This document shows positions 16,158 through 22,729 of a DNA stretch of 48,126 nucleotides, in pieces. The translations under genes were made by a program, and so were the position numbers. Below the pieces are notes generated by a model. It was not told where the DNA came from. It made no database searches and saw nothing but the letters and a program-made list of their open reading frames with translations. Positions within the stretch are counted from its first letter, which is position 1. Every line of letters begins with the position of its first letter. This DNA comes from DATKAB01 sp964542745. Lineage in GTDB: Bacteria > Eisenbacteria > RBG-16-71-46. The stretch lies in the NCBI GenBank assembly GCA_964542745.1, contig CAZIVR010000013.1:1-48126 (forward strand), in the 5' to 3' direction.

Positions 16158-17153
16158 TCAACGATACAGGCTCTTGACGCTGCCCCATGTCACGGTTCGG
16201 ACAGGAACCATGCTGCAGTCGGCTCCCCCCGACACACTCCTCCAGTAGGCCCAGTTGGCGTTCCCGGGCGCCGGCGCGGTGAGCAGGATGTTTCCACCGA
16301 AGGCGCCGGCCGTGCGGCGGACCAGGATCGAATTGAGCACGAGACAGGCGGGGTACGAACATCCCTGGCAGGCAGCCGCTCCCGTGCTGCGATCGTAGGA
16401 AATCGCGAGCCGCACCGCGAGATACGTGGTGTCGTTGGAAACGCTGAGGGTGCCGGGCGAGGGGAGGTAGACGACGCTCTTGATGCGCGCCTGGGACTGG
16501 AGCCCGCGCGGCTCCCCGATCACGTAGTCCTGAACCAGCGCCCCGGCGAAGCCCGGGTCCCTGCAGGCGCCGGTCGTCGAGAAATTCAGGTTGGCCGAGA
16601 GCATGTCGCGCCGGCAGTCGGGAAACGGGCCGAGGCGCCAGTAGTCGGGAAGCGAGGGGAGCGAGTGCTGGAGATCCACCACGATCTCGAGCCCGATGAT
16701 CTGGTCGATCGGCTGCGCCACCGAAAATGCGCAGTAGAGCGCGGCCGCGCCCACGTTGCTGGCGCAGGGAAAGTCGAGGTTGTTGACCGACCCCGGCGAG
16801 ATCGGGCAATCGTCCCAGGCCATGCTGAGCGCCTCGAGGGGAGGCGCGGCCTGGGCGGGCCTCGCCGCCGCCAGGGACCCGAGGAGGGTGAGCAGCAGGC
16901 CCCACCGGATCCACCCGGCGCGCGCGGGATGCGGGCGAGCGAGGCGGGCGAGGCGGCCGCGGGCATGGCCGGGGCTTCGGAGCGGCGTCCATGGCCCTCG
17001 AGGACGGGCCGGATGCTTTCCCCGATCGGGAAGTGCGCTGACGATGTTCGGTGTGATGAGAGGGACTCCCGGGGCCGGTTCCACGGCCCGCGCGGCGCGA
17101 TGGAGGAGATGCGCCCGGTCGCCGCCGATCTTAGTCGAATCCCGCCATCGCAC
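16158..17153 (-). CDS. Exported Cys-rich protein ending in WGSVKSLYR (divergent copy; start unresolved)
   Basis: The frame is secure from a signal peptide (IRWGLLLTLLGSLAAARPAQA, about 16850-16920) to the stop. The mature protein starts LSMAWDDCPISPG and has nine Cys, including ACQGCSYPACLVLNSIL, parallel to ACAGCQDGACIVFNSIL in the next copies, and ends TVTWGSVKSLYR. The only in-frame ATG is 17153, far upstream in what looks like a non-coding leader, so the first ~55 residues of that reading are doubtful. An ATG at 16992 with an Arg-rich n-region lies in another frame; one base change near 16915-16940 would join it to the signal. Either a sequence error or a real frameshift. Function unknown. 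Confidence 0.7.
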   Translation of the reverse strand: MRWRDSTKIGGDRAHLLHRAARAVEPAPGVPLITPNIVSALPDRGKHPARPRGPWTPLRSPGHARGRLARLARPHPARAGWIRWGLLLTLLGSLAAARPAQAAPPLEALSMAWDDCPISPGSVNNLDFPCASNVGAAALYCAFSVAQPIDQIIGLEIVVDLQHSLPSLPDYWRLGPFPDCRRDMLSANLNFSTTGACRDPGFAGALVQDYVIGEPRGLQSQARIKSVVYLPSPGTLSVSNDTTYLAVRLAISYDRSTGAAACQGCSYPACLVLNSILVRRTAGAFGGNILLTAPAPGNANWAYWRSVSGGADCSMVPVRTVTWGSVKSLYR

Positions 17154-17169
17154 AAGCGGAGAAAGCCGA

Positions 17170-17199
17170 CGAGGCGGCGGTCTCTCGACCGCCGCCTCG
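17170..17199 (-). terminator. Hairpin terminator after the 17223 gene
   Basis: 12-bp perfect stem (CGAGGCGGCGGT / ACCGCCGCCTCG) with a 6-nt loop, followed on the minus strand by TCGGCTTTCTCC. It lies 23 nt after the stop. Confidence 0.7.
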
Positions 17200-17222
17200 C
17201 CGTTCGGGACGAGCCCGGAGGA

Positions 17223-17963
17223 CTACCGGTACAGCGACTTGACCGAACCCCACGTGGCGTTCTTGGTCGGCACCGCGGCCGGGCAACCGCCGCTCACGCC
17301 GGCGCCGCCGGCCTGCCACTGCACGAAGTTCCGGTCGATCGGGTTCAGGATCGTGTAGTTGCCGACGCCGAGCGGCTGGGTCAGCAGGATCGAGTTGAAC
17401 ACGATGCAGGCCCCGTCCTGGCAGCCGGCGCACGCGCCCGTGCCGACGCTCTTGGCGTTCGTGAACGTGACGATGAACATGTAGTGCTCCGTCACGTCAT
17501 CCATCGAGTAGCTGCCCGGGATGGCGCAGGCCGGACGGATGCGGGCCTTGTTCGGCCCACCGAAGCCCGGCGTGTACGAGATGCCGCCCGAAGCGTTGCC
17601 GCCCCACGGGTCGAAGCAGCCACCCGGGGCCGTCAGGAAGTTGAAGTTCGCGCTGATGAGTCCGGCCCGGCAACCGCCGCTGGCGAGCTGCCACCAGTTC
17701 GACAGCGCCGCCTGGTTCGTCTGGAGATCCAGCACCGCCGCCTGGCCGTTCAGCTGCGGCATGGGCACCGGGGCGATCGCCGAACCGTACATGCTGTTCG
17801 AGCCGCTGTTGTTGGTGCAGGCGAAGTTGCGCTGCAGCGCGCCACCGACGCCACACTCGTTCCACGACAGGTTGATGCCGCCCGCCGCGAAGGCGGCAGA
17901 GGCAAGGAGGCTCATGGCGGAAGCGGCGACGAGCGCCCGGGAGATGATTAGCAGTCGCTTCAT
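17223..17963 (-). CDS. Exported Cys-rich protein ending in WGSVKSLYR (copy A)
   Basis: 246 aa from ATG 17963, with GGAGGT 8 nt upstream. Signal peptide residues 1-26 (LLIISRALVAASAMSLLASAAFA). The mature part begins GGINLSWNECGVGG and has nine Cys, among them CxxCx4C (ACAGCQDGAC, ~178-186). It contains repeated Gly/Asn-rich beta-like stretches and ends TWGSVKSLYR (237-246). From 17349 to 17813 the DNA looks identical to 19517-19981 in copy C. It has its own ribosome site and terminator. I recognise no family; the conserved tail could be a structural strand or a sorting signal. Probably secreted or surface-attached, by context. Confidence 0.88.
   Translation of the reverse strand: MKRLLIISRALVAASAMSLLASAAFAAGGINLSWNECGVGGALQRNFACTNNSGSNSMYGSAIAPVPMPQLNGQAAVLDLQTNQAALSNWWQLASGGCRAGLISANFNFLTAPGGCFDPWGGNASGGISYTPGFGGPNKARIRPACAIPGSYSMDDVTEHYMFIVTFTNAKSVGTGACAGCQDGACIVFNSILLTQPLGVGNYTILNPIDRNFVQWQAGGAGVSGGCPAAVPTKNATWGSVKSLYR
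17349..17813. repeat. 465-bp tract shared with 19517-19981
   Basis: Aligned by eye against 19517-19981 (offset 2168) without finding a mismatch, while flanking coding parts and the intervening copy at 18326 differ clearly. This suggests recent gene conversion or duplication. Confidence 0.85.
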
Positions 17964-18325
17964 GGCGGGGGACCTCCGGTGCGTGGCTAGGGTCTCAACG
18001 AAACCCGGTCCTATCCGTTTGCGGCGCCTCGGTTTGAGGCGCACGTACCCGCCGATCCCGGCGGGCGCATTCGGGTCGTGCCCCCGAAGGGGCACGGACG
18101 GCGATCATTTTGGGGTTCGCAGGGCCAAACGTCCAGCAAAAAATGAAGTTCCGGGCCCACGGGAGCGCTGGCCGGCATGGGTGCGACGGCCCGGGCGGCG
18201 GTTGCCGGGGGATGGGGCAGCGTGACGGGGGGGGTGGGCGCCTCACTCCCCGGGGGTGGAAACAGGCGAGGCGGGGCTCCCCTAGGGGCTCCCCGCCTCG
18301 CTACAGCTCCTGCCGACGCTTCTGG
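17964..18325. other. Gene-free stretch: leader of copy A and terminator of copy B
   Basis: 362 nt without a gene. It holds a hairpin GCGCCTC-ggttt-GAGGCGC (18024-18042) in the presumed 5' leader of copy A, AT-richer sequence near 18110-18150 that may include its promoter (no convincing -35/-10 pair), and the copy-B terminator at 18266-18301. Confidence 0.6.
18266..18301 (-). terminator. Hairpin terminator after the 18326 gene
   Basis: 11-bp stem GCGAGGCGGGG / CCCCGCCTCGC around a 14-nt loop that itself contains the palindrome CCCCTAGGGG. It lies 25 nt after the stop and is followed on the minus strand by CTGTTTCC. Confidence 0.65.
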
Positions 18326-19066
18326 CTACCTGTAGAGCGACTTCACGGAGCCCCAGGTGGCCTTCCGCGTCGGGGTCACCGCCGGGCACCCGATTCCGAC
18401 CGTCGCGCCGCCGGCCTGCCACTGAACGTGGGCCTGGGTGATCGGGTTCGTGATCGTGTAGTTGCCGACGCCGAGCGGCTGGGTCAGCAGGATCGAGTTG
18501 TACACGATGCAGACGCCGTCCTGGCAGCCGGTGCAGGCGCCCGTGCCGGTGCTCTTCCCGTTCGTGATCGTCACGATGAACATGTAGTGCTCGGTCACGT
18601 TGTCCATCGCGTAGCTGCCGGGAATGGCGCAGGCCGGACGGATGCGGGCCCGATTCGCTCCACCGAAGGCCGGCGTGTACGAGATGCCGCCCGAAGCGTT
18701 GCCGCCCCACGGGTCGGCGCAGCCGCCCGGCGCGGTCAGGAAGTTGAAGTTCGCGCTGATCAGTCCGGCGCGGCAGCCGCCGGTCGCGAGCTGCCACCAG
18801 TTGGAAAGCGCGGCCTCGTTGGTCTGCAGGTCGAGCACGGACGCGGCCCCGTTCAGCTGGGGCATGGGCACCGGCGCGATGGCCGATCCGTACATGCTGT
18901 TCGAACCACTGTTGCTGGCGCAGGCGAAGTTGCGCTGCAGAGCGCCGCCGAGGCCGCACTCGTTCCAGGAGAGGTTGATGCCCTCGGCGGCGAACGCCGT
19001 CGAGGCGACCACGGCCAGCGCGGCGGTGGCGACGATCACACGGGAAACGGTTAGCAGTCGCTTCAT
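18326..19066 (-). CDS. Exported Cys-rich protein ending in WGSVKSLYR (copy B)
   Basis: 246 aa from ATG 19066, with GGAGGT 7 nt upstream. Signal peptide LLTVSRVIVATAALAVVASTAFA. The mature part is EGINLSWNECGLGGALQRNFAC onward, the same length and nine Cys as copy A, with ACTGCQDGVC and the same C-terminal TWGSVKSLYR. Its DNA differs from copies A and C at many third positions, so it has not taken part in the recent A/C homogenisation. It has a good promoter (19203-19231) and its own terminator, so it looks like a single-gene unit. Function unknown; predicted extracytoplasmic. Confidence 0.88.
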   Translation of the reverse strand: MKRLLTVSRVIVATAALAVVASTAFAAEGINLSWNECGLGGALQRNFACASNSGSNSMYGSAIAPVPMPQLNGAASVLDLQTNEAALSNWWQLATGGCRAGLISANFNFLTAPGGCADPWGGNASGGISYTPAFGGANRARIRPACAIPGSYAMDNVTEHYMFIVTITNGKSTGTGACTGCQDGVCIVYNSILLTQPLGVGNYTITNPITQAHVQWQAGGATVGIGCPAVTPTRKATWGSVKSLYR

Positions 19067-19202
19067 CTTGGTGACCTCCATGTGCGGTCCGGGACCTTCG
19101 GTCCGGCCCGACGATGCCTTGCCGGTCGCCCCACCCGGAATGAGGCTCCAGTTGTGCCCGCCGCGGCGCAGGCGGAACGGTTCCGCTCGAACGACGCCCG
19201 GG

Positions 19203-19231
19203 ATACTAAGCACGGTTAGGAATTCTGTCCA
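19203..19231 (-). promoter_or_regulatory. Promoter of copy B
   Basis: Minus strand: -35 TGGACA (19231-19226), 17-nt spacer, -10 TAGTAT (19208-19203). This predicts a ~130-nt leader to the ATG at 19066. Confidence 0.6.
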
Positions 19232-19334
19232 CAGCGGATTTCCTTGAGATCGGCGGTTGCCGCGCCGGCCTTGAGGGATCCCTGGCGCGACGGGCGCCGC
19301 CTTGCCCGTACGTGCAGTGACCGCCTAGCAGAAC

Positions 19335-19362
19335 GGGGTGGAGGCCCGAAGGCCTCCACCCC
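19335..19362 (-). terminator. Strong UUCG-loop terminator after copy C
   Basis: Perfect 12-bp stem; on the minus strand GGGGTGGAGGCC-TTCG-GGCCTCCACCCC, a very stable UUCG tetraloop. It lies 28 nt after the stop. There is no long T tract after it (GTTCTGC). Confidence 0.75.
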
Positions 19363-19390
19363 GAGAACTGCCTGTTGCCTTGTGCCTGGA

Positions 19391-20116
19391 CTACCGGTAC
19401 AGCGACTTGACCGAACCCCACGTGGCGTTCTTGGTCGGGGTCGCCTGCGGGCAGCCACCGGCGACGCCACCGGCGCCACCCTGGAACTGCACGTACTGAC
19501 GGTCGATCGGGTTCGCGATCGTGTAGTTGCCGACGCCGAGCGGCTGGGTCAGCAGGATCGAGTTGAACACGATGCAGGCCCCGTCCTGGCAGCCGGCGCA
19601 CGCGCCCGTGCCGACGCTCTTGGCGTTCGTGAACGTGACGATGAACATGTAGTGCTCCGTCACGTCATCCATCGAGTAGCTGCCCGGGATGGCGCAGGCC
19701 GGACGGATGCGGGCCTTGTTCGGCCCACCGAAGCCCGGCGTGTACGAGATGCCGCCCGAAGCGTTGCCGCCCCACGGGTCGAAGCAGCCACCCGGGGCCG
19801 TCAGGAAGTTGAAGTTCGCGCTGATGAGTCCGGCCCGGCAACCGCCGCTGGCGAGCTGCCACCAGTTCGACAGCGCCGCCTGGTTCGTCTGGAGATCCAG
19901 CACCGCCGCCTGGCCGTTCAGCTGCGGCATGGGCACCGGGGCGATCGCCGAACCGTACATGCTGTTCGAGCCGCTGTTGTTCGTACAGGCGAAGTTGCGC
20001 TGCAGCGCGCCACCGACACCACACTCGCTCCACGACAGGTTGATGCCACCCGCCGCAGAAGCGATGCCCGCCGACAGCGCGAGCAGGGCGCCCGCCATCA
20101 AGAGTGTCTTCTTCAT
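19391..20116 (-). CDS. Exported Cys-rich protein ending in WGSVKSLYR (copy C)
   Basis: 241 aa from ATG 20116 with GGAGGC just upstream. Signal peptide MKKTLLMAGALLALSAGIASA, different from copies A and B, joined to a mature part almost identical to copy A: GGINLSWSECGVGG, nine Cys, the CxxCx4C cluster and the TWGSVKSLYR tail. Differences are confined to the signal, one Asn/Ser at the start and the ~35 residues before the tail. The short distance to the dockerin-like gene upstream (132 nt) and the lack of a clear promoter between them suggest co-transcription. A strong terminator follows. Function unknown. Confidence 0.88.
   Translation of the reverse strand: MKKTLLMAGALLALSAGIASAAGGINLSWSECGVGGALQRNFACTNNSGSNSMYGSAIAPVPMPQLNGQAAVLDLQTNQAALSNWWQLASGGCRAGLISANFNFLTAPGGCFDPWGGNASGGISYTPGFGGPNKARIRPACAIPGSYSMDDVTEHYMFIVTFTNAKSVGTGACAGCQDGACIVFNSILLTQPLGVGNYTIANPIDRQYVQFQGGAGGVAGGCPQATPTKNATWGSVKSLYR
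19517..19981. repeat. 465-bp tract shared with 17349-17813
   Basis: Second copy of the identical tract inside the mature coding part of copy C; see 17349-17813. Confidence 0.85.
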
Positions 20117-20248
20117 TGTTGCCTCCAGGGGACTGATTCTGATGAAAGGGGGACGAAACTCCTGCAGTCGAATCATGCCTCGGCTGGCCACCACCACCTT
20201 TCGTCCATGCTGCCTATTCATGGAAGGCTCGGGGTGCGGCCGACGAAA

Positions 20249-20929
20249 CTAGGGAATCAACGGGCAAGTGTCCTTGCCGGTCGTGCCGCCGCCGGCGAGG
20301 CAGTTCTCGATGGAGCCGTCCAGGAAGTACACGTCCAGGAACAGCGACCAGTCGTTCGGCAGATTCGCGCCGTCGCAGTTGATGTCGGAACGAGACGCCG
20401 GGTTCGAGGCGCCGAAGAAGTCGCCGAGCTGCGGCGACAGGTCGTTGATCAGCAGACCGTTGCCGTCGTGGTCGTACGCGTACACGGAGGGCGAGTTCAG
20501 CAGCACGCCGTCCGCGTAGATCTTCGCGCAGTTGAACGGATTCACCGGCGACGTGTCGCCGAACGGGCCGTTGTTCGCGTAACCCTTGATGCGGAAGCAG
20601 ATCACGCCACCAGCGCCCGTGAAGCCACGAACCGTCTGGGTGCCGCAGTCCACCGTGAGACCCATCTCGTTGTTGTCGCAGATGTAGAGACCGCTGCAGC
20701 CCGACAGATCCACGACCACGAGGCTGTTGTTGATCGGCAGGTTGGCGAGATCGCGAACCGTCACGCAGAACTCGCCGGCCGGATCGATCGTGCCGGTGTT
20801 GCTCCCGACCAGACCGAAACAGCTCGGCTTGTCGGAATTCGCCGGGCTGGGAACAGAGGCCATCGCGGCACTCGCGGCCAGGAGACCGCACACCGCGAGA
20901 AGTGTGGCCTTGCGAACCAAACCAGTCAT
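20249..20929 (-). CDS. Exported protein with dockerin-like C-terminal repeats
   Basis: 226 aa from ATG 20929 (GGAGGTG 5 nt upstream). Signal peptide LLAVCGLLAASAAMAS. Residues ~30-150 are a Cys-containing beta-like domain. Two dockerin-like calcium motifs follow: YDHDGNGLLINDLSPQLGDFF (152-172) and SDINCDGANLPNDWSLFLDVYF (181-202), each with the D-x-D/N-x-DG loop and a following Asp. Dockerins normally bind cohesins; no cohesin is seen here, and isolated dockerin-like repeats are common in secreted proteins of deep-branching bacteria. It is the first gene of the secreted cluster, behind a strong promoter and a ~170-nt leader. Confidence 0.82.
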   Translation of the reverse strand: MTGLVRKATLLAVCGLLAASAAMASVPSPANSDKPSCFGLVGSNTGTIDPAGEFCVTVRDLANLPINNSLVVVDLSGCSGLYICDNNEMGLTVDCGTQTVRGFTGAGGVICFRIKGYANNGPFGDTSPVNPFNCAKIYADGVLLNSPSVYAYDHDGNGLLINDLSPQLGDFFGASNPASRSDINCDGANLPNDWSLFLDVYFLDGSIENCLAGGGTTGKDTCPLIP

Positions 20930-21013
20930 TGTTGCACCTCCGTAAAATGGTTCACCCCTGTTGCTGAATCGAAGGCAAGGCTCAGTTGCGAGCAATCAGG
21001 TCTGGCTGCGAGC

Positions 21014-21031
21014 CACCTCCTTTCAAGAGGT
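21014..21031 (-). promoter_or_regulatory. Leader hairpin masking an orphan Shine-Dalgarno-like element
   Basis: On the minus strand, ACCTCTT-GA-AAGGAGGT forms a hairpin that hides a near-perfect anti-16S-complementary AAAGGAGGTG. No start codon lies at a normal distance after it. It could be a ribosome stand-by or control element for the dockerin-like gene ~90 nt downstream. Confidence 0.4.
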
Positions 21032-21104
21032 CTTCTTCAAAGTCTGCTGAAGGCCTGAGTATGGTCGTAATTGGCGCTTTGGCAATGTCTTCCAAACGGG
21101 AAAA

Positions 21105-21134
21105 AGTCTAGAAGCCCCCACAGGGCCTTGTCAA
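21105..21134 (-). promoter_or_regulatory. Promoter of the dockerin-like/copy C unit
   Basis: Minus strand: consensus -35 TTGACA (21134-21129), 18-nt spacer, -10 TAGACT (21110-21105). Transcription would start near 21098. Confidence 0.7.
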
Positions 21135-21269
21135 GACTCTTTTTGCCCCTAGAGAAAGACCCGCCAGCTTGTTACCGGGAATGCCGGGCCGCCGGCGTCC
21201 CCCGATCACCAGCGGCCCTCCCCTCCCGATCACCTCAGCGCCTGCTGACTGCTCGTCCGTGCACCCCAC

Positions 21270-21346
21270 TGGTGGGCGAAACAGGGTTCGAACCTGTGAC
21301 CCCTTGCTTGTAAGGCAAGTGCTCTGACCAGCTGAGCTATTCGCCC
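21270..21346 (-). tRNA. tRNA-Val (anticodon TAC)
   Basis: Acceptor GGGCGAA pairs with TTCGCCC, then A and an encoded CCA. The anticodon arm CTTGC-CTTACAA-GCAAG gives UAC, and the T-loop is GGTTCGAACC. The first 10 nt overlap the 3' end of the upstream protein gene, whose TAG stop lies at tRNA positions 8-10. Confidence 0.95.
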
Positions 21347-21585
21347 GAACCCTGAGCCCTCCCGCGGACGAGGAGCGAGGCCGGAATGAGCCCGCAGTAA
21401 CCGAGAACCAGCAGGACGGGCGCCAGGGTGATGGACCCCCGGCTGAGCGCCCAGTAGCCCGCGGCGAGCACGACCAGACCCGAGAACAGGAGGAGGGAGT
21501 TCACGGCCCCCCAGTTGAACCCGAGGTCGCTTTCGGTCGGCTTCCGCGCGCTGCGCGGCTTCACGGTGACCTTCGTTGCGCTCAT
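21337..21585 (-). CDS. Small two-helix membrane protein, DUF3098-like
   Basis: 82 aa from ATG 21585 (AGGA upstream). A basic N-terminus (SATKVTVKPRSARKP) leads to FNWGAVNSLLLFSGLVVLAAGYWALSRG and a second hydrophobic segment (LAPVLLVLGYCGLIPASLLVRG). Short N-terminal tail, two helices and a WGAVN start to the first helix resemble DUF3098 proteins of the FCB group; this is from memory. Its stop TAG is embedded in the tRNA-Val 5' end, so the tRNA is probably cut from the same transcript. Function unknown. Confidence 0.7.
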   Translation of the reverse strand: MSATKVTVKPRSARKPTESDLGFNWGAVNSLLLFSGLVVLAAGYWALSRGSITLAPVLLVLGYCGLIPASLLVRGRAQGSGE

Positions 21586-21790
21586 TTCGATCCTTTCCCT
21601 CGCCCGGGTGGACAACACGAAAAGCCGATGACTCCGGTCCTTCCTGCGATCGGGACCGGGATCATCGGCGTGTCCTGGGGCGACTGAGGCCCTGGGGCAC
21701 CGGCGATCCCAGCGAAGATCGCATTGTGCCGCCACCCAACGGGGCGCACCCTTCTATACCCGCACCCCCGGACCGGCGGTTCCTTCTTTT

Positions 21791-22693
21791 TCAGGGGCGG
21801 CCGGTTTCGCCCGCGGGGCCACCCGCGAGGCCGGCCAGCCGGTTGAGGCTCCCGGAGCGGAAACCCTCGAGATCCACGGTCACGAAACGGAAACCGATCG
21901 CCTTGAGGCCGCGGGTCACGCGGTCCCTCGTGCCCGATTCGAGCAGCCGGGGAAGGTCCGCGACCGGCACCTCGATCCGTGCGGTGTCGCCGAAGTGGCG
22001 CACGCGGTGCACGGCAAATCCCAGCGAACGCAGCAGTTCCTCGCCACGCTCGACCTGGCCGAGATTCTCCCGCGTGATCTCCGTGCCGTAGGGAATTCGG
22101 GAGGCGAGGCAGGGTGAGGCGGGCTTGTCGAAGCTCGAGAGCCCGAATCGGGCGGCGGCCGCGCGCACGTCGTCCTTGGTGAAGCCCAGCTCGGCGAGCG
22201 GCGAGCGCACCTTCTGCTCGGCCGCGGCCAGCCGTCCCGGGCGCCAGTCCGAGAGGTCGTCGGCGATGGTCCCATCGAGGATCGCGGCCGCCCCGATCCG
22301 CTCGGCGACGAGCGTCAACTCGCGATACAACTCGCGCTTGCAGTGATAGCAGCGATTGGCCGGGTTCGACCGGAAGTTGGGGTCGGAGAGCTCACCCGTC
22401 GAGACCACCTCGACCTCGGCCCCGAAGGCCGCCGCCTGCGCCAGCGCCAGGTCGAGCTCGCGAGTCGCGTAGGAATCCGACCGCCCGATCACCCCGCGCG
22501 CACGGGGCCCGAGCACCTCGTGGGCCACCCGCAGCACGAGGCTCGAATCCACGCCGCCCGAGTACGCCACCACCACCGAGGGGAAGCGCGCGATCTCGCG
22601 CTCGAGCCGGGCGAGCCGTTCCTGCCAGCCGAGGGCGGGCCCGGGGCCTGGTTCGCGACGCGGCCCGATCTGGATGAGTGGAGAGTCCCGCAT
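21791..22693 (-). CDS. larE: ATP-dependent sacrificial sulfur transferase LarE
   Basis: 300 aa. The PP-loop SGGVDSS (45-51) binds ATP, then NRCYHCK (Cys115, Cys118) and SPCLASRIPYG (Cys195). LarE adenylylates the nicotinate-derived cofactor precursor and donates sulfur for the nickel-pincer nucleotide of lactate racemase-type enzymes. Family knowledge: some LarE proteins use one sacrificial Cys, others have three Cys holding an iron-sulfur cluster; the three Cys here fit the second kind. larB, larC and larA are not in this window. It lies 36 nt downstream of mltG, in the same direction. Confidence 0.9.
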   Translation of the reverse strand: MRDSPLIQIGPRREPGPGPALGWQERLARLEREIARFPSVVVAYSGGVDSSLVLRVAHEVLGPRARGVIGRSDSYATRELDLALAQAAAFGAEVEVVSTGELSDPNFRSNPANRCYHCKRELYRELTLVAERIGAAAILDGTIADDLSDWRPGRLAAAEQKVRSPLAELGFTKDDVRAAAARFGLSSFDKPASPCLASRIPYGTEITRENLGQVERGEELLRSLGFAVHRVRHFGDTARIEVPVADLPRLLESGTRDRVTRGLKAIGFRFVTVDLEGFRSGSLNRLAGLAGGPAGETGRP

Positions 22694-22729
22694 GGGTCGC
22701 GGAGGTTAGCAACGATGCGCCGGGGGACG

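Larger units (their letters stand above)
19067..19390. other. Gene-free stretch: leader and promoter of copy B, terminator of copy C
   Basis: 324 nt. It contains the copy-B 5' leader (about 130 nt), its promoter at 19203-19231 and the copy-C terminator at 19335-19362. No ORF with coding character was seen. Confidence 0.65.
20930..21269. other. Gene-free stretch: long leader and promoter of the dockerin-like gene
   Basis: 340 nt, visibly AT-richer than its surroundings. It holds the promoter at 21105-21134, a ~170-nt untranslated leader and, at 21015-21031, a hairpin that includes an AAAGGAGGTG element. The part from 21135 to 21269 shows nothing I can name. Confidence 0.65.

Noticed and set aside
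15341..20116. Secreted gene cluster as CRISPR or as an insertion-sequence array
   Set aside because: The repeats are whole coding genes with signal peptides; no short regular repeats with spacers, no transposase and no terminal inverted repeats were seen.
21071..21313. 80-codon plus-strand open frame ending in GETGFEPVTPCL
   Set aside because: The ending is the well-known artefact of translating a tRNA gene, here tRNA-Val on the opposite strand.
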